Below are positions 34,451 to 43,080 of a DNA stretch of 64,000 nt, one piece after another (position 1 is the first letter of the stretch; each line of letters opens with the position of its first letter). Both the position numbers and the translations under genes were made by a program. Source of the DNA: Algoriphagus machipongonensis. GTDB lineage: Bacteria > Bacteroidota > Bacteroidia > Cytophagales > Cyclobacteriaceae. Where the stretch lies: positions 682,001-746,000 of the forward strand of contig NZ_CM001023.1 in assembly GCF_000166275.1 (NCBI RefSeq). The letters are read 5' to 3'. The notes under the pieces were generated by a model. It had not been told where the DNA came from. It did not search any database and was given only the letters and a program-made list of their open reading frames with translations.

Positions 34451-35192
34451 AGATCAAATTTACGTCATCATTTTCAGCACCCTATTTTTAGGAGGCTTAA
34501 TGTCCACTTTTGTTGTGGCTATGGTTTTTATCCATAGACAAAGACAGGCGCAGAACCGCCAAAAAATGGATCAGATCAAATCTGAACACGAAAAAACTTT
34601 GCTGAATATAGAAAATGAAATCCAGCAGGAAACACTAACTCATATCGGTAGGGAGCTACATGATAACATTGGTCAGTTACTTTCCCTGGCGAAGCTTTAC
34701 CTGGGCTCTTCCAAGCCGGAAAAGCAAGCAGAGGGTCGATATACGATCAATCAAGTGATTACGGAGGTCCGTGCCCTATCCAAAACGCTGAATTTAGACT
34801 GGGTAGAAACTTTGAGTATAAAGGATTTTATAGAGCAGCAACTTGAAAAGATCCAAACGACAGGGTTTTGTGAGACCAAACTAGAAGTAGAAAAAGATTT
34901 AGGTGAGTTGCCTAAAGATCATAAACTTGTTCTTATTCGAGTGATCCAGGAAGTATTAAATAATTCTATCAAACATGCCTCACCTGATGAGATCAGTGTG
35001 AAAATTCTAGAAAAAAACGGCGTGAGGCAAGTGGAAATAAAAGACAATGGGAAAGGGTTTGATACTTCAATCAAGTCACAAGGAAGTGGCATGTACAATC
35101 TTGAGAAGAGAATGGAGACGATAGGAGGAGAGTTTAAAATTTCTTCTCAACCAGGAAAAGGAACACTTATCCATTTATTGTTGCCAAATTAA
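34437..35192 (+). CDS. Sensor histidine kinase, HisKA_3 (NarX/DesK-like) type, without sensor domain
   Basis: 251 residues from the ATG at 34437 inside the end of B4; a longer frame from 34392 lies wholly inside B4. One membrane helix (about 9-32) is followed by a coiled coil (about 36-68), the dimerisation/phospho-acceptor segment IGRELHDNIGQLLSLAKL with His75, then the HATPase domain: N box VLNNSIKHA (Asn175), G1 box DNGKGF (203-208) and G2 GSGMYNLEKRM. There is no periplasmic or other sensor domain, so the signal must come from a partner, plausibly the B proteins. Its regulator follows after 65 bp. Confidence 0.93.
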   Translation: MNPTEDQIYVIIFSTLFLGGLMSTFVVAMVFIHRQRQAQNRQKMDQIKSEHEKTLLNIENEIQQETLTHIGRELHDNIGQLLSLAKLYLGSSKPEKQAEGRYTINQVITEVRALSKTLNLDWVETLSIKDFIEQQLEKIQTTGFCETKLEVEKDLGELPKDHKLVLIRVIQEVLNNSIKHASPDEISVKILEKNGVRQVEIKDNGKGFDTSIKSQGSGMYNLEKRMETIGGEFKISSQPGKGTLIHLLLPN

Positions 35193-35257
35193 AATTCAAG
35201 GCGTAATTTCATTTTTGAATTATTTCAAAAGCGTGATCCCCCTAATTACCCAATTAA

Positions 35258-35884
35258 ATGATCAGAATAGCTTTAGCTGATGACCACAAACTATTCGCTA
35301 AAGGAATAGAAAGTTTGTTGGATGAATATGACGACTTACTCATCACGGGTATTTACCCGAATGGGAAAGAACTGATTGATTCGCTCAAAATGGATCTTCC
35401 TGATGTTATTTTGACAGATTTGAATATGCCAGTTTTAGATGGTTTTGGAGTCCTAAAATCTTCTAAAAAGGCTTTTCCCAAGATTAAGGTCATAGTACTC
35501 TCTATGTATGATGATGAGAAAATCTACAAGAAATGTATGAAAGAAGGGGCGGATGCTTTTATTCTTAAAGATGCAGATCCTGACGAATTAGTCTATACCA
35601 TACACGAGGTTTATGATGGCAGGCACATCGCCAACTTTCAAAGGGTAATACAACAGGCCAATCAAAGTTCTTTTTACGATGCATTTAGAGAGAAATTTAA
35701 ACTTTCCAGAAGGGAAGTGCAGATCATTAAGTTGATTAAAGATGGAATGCAGAATAAGGAAATCGCAGATGATCTCAGCTTAAGCGTTCAAACAATAGAA
35801 ACCCATCGAAAAAATATCCATTCTAAACTTCATGTTTCTTCCAGAATCGAACTGGTAAACAAAGTTCAGGATATGAATCTTTAA
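35258..35884 (+). CDS. Response regulator, REC plus LuxR-type helix-turn-helix
   Basis: 208 residues. The receiver domain (about 1-120) has the acidic pair Asp8-Asp9, phospho-acceptor Asp54 (ILTDLNMPVLDG) and Lys104 (FILKDAD). The DNA-binding domain (about 143-205) reads LSRREVQIIKLIKDGMQNKEIADDL, then VQTIETHRKNIHSKLHV, a NarL/FixJ-type HTH. It is the natural partner of the upstream HisKA_3 kinase. Its targets could include the A-gene promoters, which share a leader, but no operator was identified. Confidence 0.94.
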   Translation: MIRIALADDHKLFAKGIESLLDEYDDLLITGIYPNGKELIDSLKMDLPDVILTDLNMPVLDGFGVLKSSKKAFPKIKVIVLSMYDDEKIYKKCMKEGADAFILKDADPDELVYTIHEVYDGRHIANFQRVIQQANQSSFYDAFREKFKLSRREVQIIKLIKDGMQNKEIADDLSLSVQTIETHRKNIHSKLHVSSRIELVNKVQDMNL

Positions 35885-35891
35885 ACTCACT

Positions 35892-36938
35892 ATGAAATCT
35901 CCAATCAAAACAGCAATTGTCGGCTACGGATCTGTCGCTGAAAAAATGCATGCGCCTCTGATAAGCGTTTGTTCAGATTTGGAATTGATAGCTGTGGTTG
36001 AACGTCATCAAAACAAGAGTCAAGAGAAATATCCAGAAGTAACAATTTATAGAAGTTTAGAGGAACTACTCGAAAAAAGTGATGTTGATTTGGTCGTGAT
36101 TACCACCCCAAATACTCATCATTTTCCGATGGCAAAACAATGCCTTTTGGCGGGGAAGCATGTGGTAGTAGACAAGCCTATCACGATCCATTCTTGGGAA
36201 GCTGAGGAATTGAAAGTCCTATCTGAGAAAGTAGGGAAAATTTGCACCGCTTTCCAAAACAGAAGGTTTGATGGAGATATTTTGACTCTTCAGCAATTGG
36301 TAGAAGAGGAGACATTAGGGGGCTTGGTTTACCTGGAGTCACATTTCGATAGGTTTAGGCCCGATTTGTCCGGAAATTGGCGTGAAGAAGTAGGAGCTGG
36401 GAATGGGATCACTTATGATTTAGGATCTCACCTGATTGACCAGGTGTATATAACCTTCGGAGCTCCCGACAGTATACAGGCTGATATCCGAAAGCAAAGG
36501 ACCGATGCGATCGTTGATGATCATTTCGATATCACGATGGATTATGGGAGGTTTAAAGCTCGGTTGACAGCTGGTGTTTTAGTCAATGCGCCTACGCCAA
36601 AATATCTTCTTTTAGGTCAAAATGGCTCCTACCAGAAATTCGGAATGGATGTTCAGGAGCAAGCCTTTAAAGCAGGGGTTCAGCCAGCAGGGGATTCTTG
36701 GGGAGTAGAACCTGAGGAGAATTGGGGGAAAATATTCCTCAAAGATGGCACGAAGCCCTACCCTTCAATTCCTGGAGATTACAGAATTTTTTACAATAAT
36801 ATCGCGGATGTTTTATTGCGTGGAGCTTCTCTCAAAGTAACTATTCAGCAAGCAATCAGTGTTTTAAAGATGATTGAAGCTTCTTTTTTAAGTGCTTCTG
36901 AAAATCGATCCATTGCCAGAGAAGAGGGGAATTGGTAA
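35892..36938 (+). CDS. Gfo/Idh/MocA family oxidoreductase
   Basis: 348 residues. An N-terminal Rossmann fold with AIVGYGSVAEKMHAPLI (NAD(P) site, about 7-23), DLVVITTPNTHHFPMA and the conserved VVVDKPIT (EKP-like). The C-terminal substrate domain contains GNGITYDLGSHLIDQVYITFG, with the Asp/His catalytic set of the family. The YdgJ-like subgroup oxidises sugars or polyols; the substrate is unknown. It starts seven bases after the regulator stop, so it is probably cotranscribed with the two-component genes. Confidence 0.92.
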   Translation: MKSPIKTAIVGYGSVAEKMHAPLISVCSDLELIAVVERHQNKSQEKYPEVTIYRSLEELLEKSDVDLVVITTPNTHHFPMAKQCLLAGKHVVVDKPITIHSWEAEELKVLSEKVGKICTAFQNRRFDGDILTLQQLVEEETLGGLVYLESHFDRFRPDLSGNWREEVGAGNGITYDLGSHLIDQVYITFGAPDSIQADIRKQRTDAIVDDHFDITMDYGRFKARLTAGVLVNAPTPKYLLLGQNGSYQKFGMDVQEQAFKAGVQPAGDSWGVEPEENWGKIFLKDGTKPYPSIPGDYRIFYNNIADVLLRGASLKVTIQQAISVLKMIEASFLSASENRSIAREEGNW

Positions 36939-36991
36939 AAACTTAAGTTTGGCTCATTCTTGGTTTAGGGTATAGAAAAAACTAAACCACC

Positions 36992-37432
36992 ATGAAAAAA
37001 GTAATCTTACTCGCATTTGGTCTATTTGCTTTTATTTCAATCACGCAAGCGCAAGTTTCAGTAGGGCTTAATTTCCAGACTTCTGATACTTTTATCACAG
37101 TAGGAACAGACCCTGACAAAGAATTCTTTGGAGAAGCGAGACTAGGTATAGGCCACGATATTGGTCTAGAACTAATGGGAGGATATAATTTCGTAAGAAA
37201 AAGTGAAGTCAATGCCTATGTGGGCGCAGGCTTAGGATTGTTAGGAGATCATCATCACAAGCATCATGACGACCATAATGATATCTATGTCGCTATTCCA
37301 GTTGGGGTTTTGATTAAACCGTTTTCTAATACCAGGAATCTTGGCTTTTTAATAGAAGCCGCTCCGGTTATTGCCAATCACTCGCACACTTACCTAAGAG
37401 GTGGGGTTGGAGTGAAATACACTTTCAGGTAA
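36992..37432 (+). CDS. Small secreted/outer-membrane beta-barrel-like protein with His-rich loop
   Basis: 146 residues. Signal peptide about 1-21 (ends ITQAQ). The mature part shows alternating strands with Gly turns (GEARLGIGHDIGLELMGGYNF, AYVGAGLGLLG) and ends with VGVKYTFR, typical of small OmpA/OmpW-like barrels with a C-terminal aromatic/Arg. A loop with GDHHHKHHDDHND (about 86-98) could bind divalent metal, but this is only suggested by composition. It sits 53 bp after the oxidoreductase and before a strong terminator. Confidence 0.8.
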   Translation: MKKVILLAFGLFAFISITQAQVSVGLNFQTSDTFITVGTDPDKEFFGEARLGIGHDIGLELMGGYNFVRKSEVNAYVGAGLGLLGDHHHKHHDDHNDIYVAIPVGVLIKPFSNTRNLGFLIEAAPVIANHSHTYLRGGVGVKYTFR

Positions 37433-37456
37433 AAAACACAACCACCAATAACCAGA

Positions 37457-37489
37457 AAAAGGTCAACTCAGCATTTGAGTTGGCCTTTT
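37457..37489. terminator. Bidirectional terminator between two small outer-membrane protein genes
   Basis: 14-bp stem (37457-37470 with 37476-37489, one wobble), GCATT loop, A4/T4 flanks. Confidence 0.88.
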
Positions 37490-37504
37490 CTAGTTTAGAG
37501 TTTA

Positions 37505-38194
37505 TTACTTGTTGTTCAGGAAAAAAGAGACGCCCAGGTTGATGCTGGATGTACTCATTCCAAAATCGAATTTGTTAGAATTTGCTTTTTGAATATTATC
37601 CTCATTTTTCCTTTTCGAATGGGTGAATGACAATAAGTTGGAAGATAGTTCTACTGCCAACCAGTTTTTTGGGAAATAAGCGATCCCTGCAAGCATATTG
37701 GATTGTAATTCATTGTACTTAGTTTCACTTATAGTGGCTTCACTATCAGTCCTCTCATAGTTACTCTCATGGTTTTGCCAAACAGAGCCAGAATTGAATT
37801 CAGCAAATCCCGAAAACTTTTCGCCAAATGGAAAGTATTTTCGAATAAATAAAGCTCCACCAAAAGCATGATCATTTGTGGTTAATCTATCGGAGGTTGA
37901 ACTAGAACTTGTTGATGAATTTTGATTCACCACTGTTTTTCCGGCCTTAAAAATAAGCATGGTACCTAAGGTCCAGTTGTTTCCTAATGTATAGCCTATT
38001 TGCGGATGGAAATTAAACTCGATCGATTTTGATTCTCTACCTGAAGTATTTGGTAAATCCCCAAACCATTGATCAGAATTTGAATTGTTGAAATTAAGCT
38101 TACCACCAATCAAAATGCTGCCTTTCTCGATTTGAGCATTTGCTGTAAAGATAAAAAGTTGAGATAAGGTCAGTAGAATCAAAAGTTTCTTCAT
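37505..38194 (-). CDS. Outer-membrane beta-barrel protein, porin-like
   Basis: 229 residues. Signal peptide about 1-21 (ending FTANAQ). Eight or so amphipathic strands with typical segments such as KGSILIGGKLNF, HPQIGYTLGNNWTLGTMLIF, HAFGGALFIRKYFPFGEKFSGFAEF and AGIAYFPKNWLAVELSSNLLSF. A Ser/Thr-rich loop (about 95-107) probably faces outward. It ends with INLGVSFFLNNK. The family looks like the outer-membrane beta-barrel (OMP_b-brl) group of unknown function. Monocistronic. Confidence 0.85.
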   Translation of the reverse strand: MKKLLILLTLSQLFIFTANAQIEKGSILIGGKLNFNNSNSDQWFGDLPNTSGRESKSIEFNFHPQIGYTLGNNWTLGTMLIFKAGKTVVNQNSSTSSSSTSDRLTTNDHAFGGALFIRKYFPFGEKFSGFAEFNSGSVWQNHESNYERTDSEATISETKYNELQSNMLAGIAYFPKNWLAVELSSNLLSFTHSKRKNEDNIQKANSNKFDFGMSTSSINLGVSFFLNNK

Positions 38195-38313
38195 AGAAAT
38201 TATTTTTTAGTTTAGTTGTGTGAGTCTTACGTCATATTTAATCAATTAGTTTTTTAATAGTTCATCAATTAGTTAAGACATTGATTTTTATATCGAGATT
38301 CATTCATTTTCCC

Positions 38314-38321
38314 TATTTTTG
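38314..38321 (+). promoter_or_regulatory. -7 element TATTTTTG five bases ahead of the glyS start
   Basis: TATTTTTG, then GCGCC, then T/ATG context with ATG at 38327. Nearly leaderless. Confidence 0.55.
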
Positions 38322-38326
38322 CGCCT

Positions 38327-39793
38327 ATGGCAAAAACAGCAACTCCGGCGGAAAACGCCCAACTGAAAGATATTATTTCCCATGCCAAAGAGTATGGTTT
38401 TGTTTACCCTAGTTCTGAGATCTATGACGGCCTTCAGGCAGTTTATGATTATGGGGCTTATGGGGTTGAATTAAAAAATAATCTGAAGCGTCTGTGGTGG
38501 GAAACTATGACAAGGGTTCAGGATAATATTGTGGGAATCGATGCAGCTATTTTTATGCACCCTACTACCTGGAAGGCTTCTGGACACGTGGATAGCTTTA
38601 ACGATCCAATGATTGACAACAAGGACTCTAAAAAGCGTTACCGTGCGGATGTTCTCGTAGAAGAACATGCAGCAGTATTCGAAAGAGCAGGGGATATCGA
38701 GAGAGCAAATGAGTTAACGGGTGCTTTGGCAAGATTGCTTGAAGCAGAAGATCTGGCAGGAGTGCGTGACTTGATCATCAATGAGGATATTAAGTGCCCT
38801 ATTTCAGGTACTTCTAACTGGACCGACGTTCGGCAGTTCAACTTGATGTTTTCTACTCAAGTAGGTTCGGTAGCGGAAGATGCTTCTACAATTTTTCTAA
38901 GACCAGAGACTGCTCAAGGGATTTTTGTCAACTTCCTGAATGTACAGAAAACTGCCAGAATGAAAGTTCCCTTTGGGATTGCTCAGATTGGTAAGGCATT
39001 CCGAAATGAAATCGTAGCTCGTCAGTTTATTTTCCGTATGCGTGAATTTGAGCAAATGGAGATGCAATTTTTCGTTCGTCCCGGCACTGAGTTGGAATGG
39101 TATCAAAAATGGGCTGAGACCAGAATGAAATGGCATTTGGCATTGGGTACCACAGCTGAAAAGCTAAGAAAGCATGACCATGAAAAATTGGCTCACTATG
39201 CCAATGCTGCCATGGATATTGAATATGATTTCCCATTTGGATTCAAAGAAGTGGAAGGGATTCATTCCAGAACTGACTTTGATTTGAAATCACATCAGGA
39301 ATTTTCTAAAAAGAAGCAGCAATACTTTGATCCAGAGGTCAATAAAAATTATATTCCTTATGTGATTGAAACCTCGATTGGGGCGGATCGACTTTTCTTG
39401 ATGACTTTATGCAATGCATATACGGAGGAAAAAACTGAAGAGAAAAGCCGAACTTATTTAAAATTCCATCCTGCAATCGCGCCTGTGAAAGCAGCAATAT
39501 TGCCAATCACTAAAAAAGATGGTTTACCAGATAAGGCAAAAGAAATCGTGGACTTGTTGAAGTATGATTTCAATATCATCTATGAAGAGGCAGCATCTAT
39601 TGGTAAACGTTATGCTCGTCAAGACTTGATCGGTACCCCTTTCTGTATCGCAGTAGATCACCAGACTTTAGAAGACAACACGGTAACGATTCGTCATCGA
39701 GATACCACCGAGCAAGAGCGAGTTCCTATCTCAGAACTTCATGGTAGAATCGCTGAGGCTACAAGCTTTAGAAGAGTATTTGAGAAGTTGTAA
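38327..39793 (+). CDS. glyS: Glycine--tRNA ligase, dimeric (eukaryote-like) type
   Basis: 488 residues, the alpha2 class II type, not the alpha/beta tetramer. Motif 2 region is FRNEIVARQFIFRMREFEQMEMQ. LRPETAQGIFVNFLNVQ is the glycine/ATP-binding signature, VIETSIGADRLFLM is motif 3, and the C-terminal anticodon-binding domain starts around residue 385 (IAPVKAAILPI). Near the N-terminus PSSEIYDGLQAVYDYG is the usual start of this enzyme. Monocistronic, with a -7 element just ahead of it. Confidence 0.97.
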   Translation: MAKTATPAENAQLKDIISHAKEYGFVYPSSEIYDGLQAVYDYGAYGVELKNNLKRLWWETMTRVQDNIVGIDAAIFMHPTTWKASGHVDSFNDPMIDNKDSKKRYRADVLVEEHAAVFERAGDIERANELTGALARLLEAEDLAGVRDLIINEDIKCPISGTSNWTDVRQFNLMFSTQVGSVAEDASTIFLRPETAQGIFVNFLNVQKTARMKVPFGIAQIGKAFRNEIVARQFIFRMREFEQMEMQFFVRPGTELEWYQKWAETRMKWHLALGTTAEKLRKHDHEKLAHYANAAMDIEYDFPFGFKEVEGIHSRTDFDLKSHQEFSKKKQQYFDPEVNKNYIPYVIETSIGADRLFLMTLCNAYTEEKTEEKSRTYLKFHPAIAPVKAAILPITKKDGLPDKAKEIVDLLKYDFNIIYEEAASIGKRYARQDLIGTPFCIAVDHQTLEDNTVTIRHRDTTEQERVPISELHGRIAEATSFRRVFEKL

Positions 39794-39809
39794 GAAATGA
39801 TATGGTATA

Positions 39810-39845
39810 AAAAAGGGCTTGAGAATTAATCTCAAGCCCTTTTTT
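39810..39845. terminator. Bidirectional terminator between glyS and the DUF302 gene
   Basis: 15-bp perfect stem with core AGGGCTTGAGA/TCTCAAGCCCT, ATTAA loop, A5 left and T6 right. Confidence 0.92.
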
Positions 39846-39882
39846 GGTTTTAGAAACCTTGCTCTTCAGAATTGTAATACCA

Positions 39883-40275
39883 TTACCCAAGGTTTTCAAT
39901 TACTTTTTTGAGTTTGCTTTGCACCTCAATTGCGATTTCTCCTAACGATTCATTTTGAACTGATGACATGCTGGATATTGGGTCAACAGCAACGACTTCT
40001 ATCAGCCCGTCCTTTTTTTCTTTTACTAGGACATTGCAAGGAAGAAATACACCGATCTTATCTTCTTCGGAAATGGCTTTATGCGCAAAATGTGGATTAC
40101 AGGCTCCTAGTATTGTATATCGTTGAATATCAACATCTATTTTCTTTTTCAGAGTCGCTTGTACATCGATCTCAGATAGGATGCCAAATCCCTCCTTTTT
40201 CAGTTCCTCTGTTACCAACTCCTTGGCTTCATCATAGGATTTTCTTGGTAATACTTTTGAAAAATAGTAACTCAT
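39883..40275 (-). CDS. DUF302 domain protein
   Basis: 130 residues, one DUF302 domain. Visible features are an N-terminal amphipathic helix (YDEAKELVTEELKKEGFG), VDVQATLKKK-like IDVQATLKKKID, YTILGACNPHFAHKAI (the conserved CNPxxA motif) and GVFLPCNVLVKEK with the second conserved Cys. It is a small cytoplasmic domain of unknown function, sometimes linked to sulfur or metal handling. Monocistronic. Confidence 0.9.
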   Translation of the reverse strand: MSYYFSKVLPRKSYDEAKELVTEELKKEGFGILSEIDVQATLKKKIDVDIQRYTILGACNPHFAHKAISEEDKIGVFLPCNVLVKEKKDGLIEVVAVDPISSMSSVQNESLGEIAIEVQSKLKKVIENLG

Positions 40276-40354
40276 AAGATTAGTATTTGATTTAGAGAAA
40301 AGTTAATAAAGGCACAGTTAGATCTTGGTAACTAAAATCACATAAGAAAGACAT

Positions 40355-40390
40355 AAAAAAACCTCTGAGATTATTCTCAGAGGTTTTTTT
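40355..40390 (-). terminator. Intrinsic terminator of the lipoprotein gene at 40406-41269
   Basis: 16-bp perfect stem (40355-40370 with 40375-40390), TTAT loop, T-run on the minus strand. 15 bases past the stop. Confidence 0.9.
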
Positions 40391-40405
40391 ATTAGAAATT
40401 TTCTC

Positions 40406-41269
40406 CTATTCTTCAGACGAGCAAGATTGTACATCTAAGTGGATTACATAATAACGATCTCCATTTGTGTCAATTACTAAGTCTGTATTTTTGTTCGGTG
40501 CATGACCAGGTGTAGGGCGGCCATCTGTGGGTAAAGAACCATCTGCATAGCTATACCATTTAACTGATTCAGTAGAACTTTCAACAAGAGAGTATGCCGC
40601 TAAAAGATTTATAGTAATAGTACCATCAACATCATTATAAGTTGCACTTCCTATTACATTTTCATTTTCATAAACATTTTGAGTTGATTCACCTTCAGTA
40701 TCAAAAGCATACCACCAAGCACCATTATTTCCATTCCCTTGCCCTGGATCATTTCCACCTTTAAGATCTCCTACATACCCTGTGTCTTCAATAATGGTAC
40801 ATTCCTCGGAACAGTCCTTAACTACAACAATAAATTCAATATTCTGAACGCCATTTCGACCACTTACTTTCCATCGAAATGTATAAGATCCAATTCCATA
40901 ATCTGATAAAGACCCTGAAACTCCCGAAGATGCTTGAGCCTCTTGAAAAACTTGGACCCAATCACCATTAATAAATTGTTGGATTTGTACAGTTCTTTCA
41001 TCCGTAAAGGCAACTCCACCAAATGAAAAATCGATTGTCTCTCCAAAACAAATTTCACTATTATAGGTAAGATTTAAATCTCCACTTACAGAAATAGAAG
41101 CATTCTCAAATCCACTTGTTCCATAAGGACTCAATTTGAATCCGGACTGATCTGCTTTATCCAAACCTAAAGTAAGATCTTCATTATCATAAGTAGCCAT
41201 TTGGCTACAGGCTCCTAGGAGCAATGCTGAGGTCACTAACGCCAGCAATTTTGTGTTAAAAATTTTCAT
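40406..41269 (-). CDS. Secreted lipoprotein of unknown function
   Basis: 287 residues. Lipoprotein signal with lipobox LLGAC (Cys21). The mature part appears all-beta: an Ig/PKD-like part (about 55-155, SGDLNLTYNSEICFGETIDFSF to FRWKVSGRNGVQNIEFIVVV) with Cys residues, then a Gly/Asn-rich hinge (about 172-184) and a second part (NNGAWWYAFDTEGEST to YYVIHLDVQSCSSEE). No family recognised. Surface exposure is likely. The gene has its own terminator. Confidence 0.82.
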   Translation of the reverse strand: MKIFNTKLLALVTSALLLGACSQMATYDNEDLTLGLDKADQSGFKLSPYGTSGFENASISVSGDLNLTYNSEICFGETIDFSFGGVAFTDERTVQIQQFINGDWVQVFQEAQASSGVSGSLSDYGIGSYTFRWKVSGRNGVQNIEFIVVVKDCSEECTIIEDTGYVGDLKGGNDPGQGNGNNGAWWYAFDTEGESTQNVYENENVIGSATYNDVDGTITINLLAAYSLVESSTESVKWYSYADGSLPTDGRPTPGHAPNKNTDLVIDTNGDRYYVIHLDVQSCSSEE

Positions 41270-41434
41270 ATTTGTGAGAAGGGTTTAAAATTTCGAATAA
41301 ATATAAATGTAATTTATACCATAAAAAAAGCCGATTGTGTAATTTTTATTAAAATATTACAATTCTTATTTGAATTTTCTCAAAACCTTTATCCCTTCGA
41401 CCAACTTATTAATAGTTGTACCTTTAAAATCTAA

Positions 41435-42910
41435 ATGAAAAAGAAAGCCCTTATCATAGGTTCTGGAATTGCTGGGATTGCATCCTCAATTCGTTTAGCT
41501 CAAAAAGGCTTCAATGTGGAGGTTTTTGAAGCCAATCCATATCCTGGAGGCAAGCTTTCCGAAATTCAAATCGATGGGTACCGGTTTGATGCGGGTCCTT
41601 CACTTTTTACCATGCCGGAATTGGTGGAAGAGCTTTTTGAATTGGCAGGTAAAAACCCAAAAGACTATTTTGAGTACCAAAAACTGGAAGTCAATTGTCA
41701 TTATTTTTGGGAGGATGGCACCAGACTTCAGGCTTATTCAGATCCGGATCTCTTTATTCAAGAAGCTGAAAAAAAATTAGGAGAGCCTTCGGACCATGTA
41801 AAAGAAGCACTTTCAAAGTCGGAATACATTTACGAGCACTTAGCTCCATTATTTATGCAGCGTTCTCTTCATGAGTGGAAAACCTGGACGAATCCTGACG
41901 CTTTAAAATCCTATCTCCGCATGGGAAAACTTGGGATTTTTTCTACCATGAATGAAGCCAATAAAAAGCTTTTTGATAGCCCCAAATTAGTTCAGCTGTT
42001 TAATCGCTATGCTACATATAACGGTTCAAACCCTTACGAAACTCCAGCTACTTTGAATATTATCCCCCATTTAGAGTTTAACCAAGGTGCCTTTTTTCCA
42101 AAAAATGGGATGCATGAAATTACCTCAAGTCTGTTTAAGCTATCCAAAGACCTAGGTGTTCAATACCATTTTAATAAAAAAGTGGAGGAGGTTTTAGTGG
42201 AAAACAAGCATGCGATTGGGGTTCAGGTAGCTGGTGAGCAATATATGGCTGATGTAGTGATCAATAACATGGACATGGTCAATGCTTACAAAACGATATT
42301 AAAAAAGCAAAGCCAGCCCAAAACCTTGTTGAAACAACCGAAATCTAGTTCGGCACTGATTTTTTATTGGGGAATTCGTAGAACCTTTCCCGAGCTGGAT
42401 CTTCATAATATTTTCTTTTCTGAGAATTACCTGGAGGAATTTGATCATATTTTTAAGAAAGGAAGCATCTACCATGATCCTACCGTCTATGTGAACATTA
42501 CCTCTACCCACAACTCAAAAGATGCTCCTGAAGGGAGTATGAATTGGTTTACGATGATAAATGTCCCCAACAATCAAGGTCAAAATTGGGATCAAATGAT
42601 TCAAGAGGCTAAAAAGGATATTATCCACAAGCTTAATAGAATTTTGAAAACAGATGTGGAGTCGTTGATCGAAGTAGAGGAGATTCTAGATCCAAGGAAA
42701 ATAGAGTTTAAGACCTCTAGTGCAAATGGAGCCCTTTATGGTAATTCATCCAACAATAAATTTGCGGCCTTTTTAAGGCATGCAAACTATTCATCGAAAA
42801 TTAAAAACTTGTATTTCTGTGGTGGATCTGTTCATCCCGGAGGTGGGATTCCACTTTGCTTGCTTTCCGCAAAGATTATGAGCGGAATGTTTCCAGAATT
42901 GGAAGATTGA
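41435..42910 (+). CDS. crtD: Carotenoid desaturase, CrtI/CrtD family
   Basis: 491 residues. N-terminal FAD site LIIGSGIAGIASSIRLAQKGFNVEVFE (about 5-30; GxGxxG...E) and C-terminal FAD motif NLYFCGGSVHPGGGIPLCLLSAKI. The middle part RYATYNGSNPYETPATLNII is typical of CrtI-like desaturases. In Bacteroidota this type is usually the 1-hydroxycarotenoid 3,4-desaturase (CrtD), acting late in flexixanthin or saproxanthin synthesis; phytoene desaturase CrtI is the alternative. No other crt gene lies next to it. Membrane-associated enzyme. Confidence 0.83.
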   Translation: MKKKALIIGSGIAGIASSIRLAQKGFNVEVFEANPYPGGKLSEIQIDGYRFDAGPSLFTMPELVEELFELAGKNPKDYFEYQKLEVNCHYFWEDGTRLQAYSDPDLFIQEAEKKLGEPSDHVKEALSKSEYIYEHLAPLFMQRSLHEWKTWTNPDALKSYLRMGKLGIFSTMNEANKKLFDSPKLVQLFNRYATYNGSNPYETPATLNIIPHLEFNQGAFFPKNGMHEITSSLFKLSKDLGVQYHFNKKVEEVLVENKHAIGVQVAGEQYMADVVINNMDMVNAYKTILKKQSQPKTLLKQPKSSSALIFYWGIRRTFPELDLHNIFFSENYLEEFDHIFKKGSIYHDPTVYVNITSTHNSKDAPEGSMNWFTMINVPNNQGQNWDQMIQEAKKDIIHKLNRILKTDVESLIEVEEILDPRKIEFKTSSANGALYGNSSNNKFAAFLRHANYSSKIKNLYFCGGSVHPGGGIPLCLLSAKIMSGMFPELED

Positions 42911-43080
42911 AAATTTATCCTCCTAGCACGATTAATTGCCCGGATTTCATCTTTCGACAAACGGGATAAGGAAAATGAAGAACAGAGAATAAACTGTCCT
43001 AAAAAACTTCATCATGTTGAATTCGAATTTGAAGAACCCTCCTAAATCTCCTCTGATGCATGTGAATCGTACTCCAAGAG

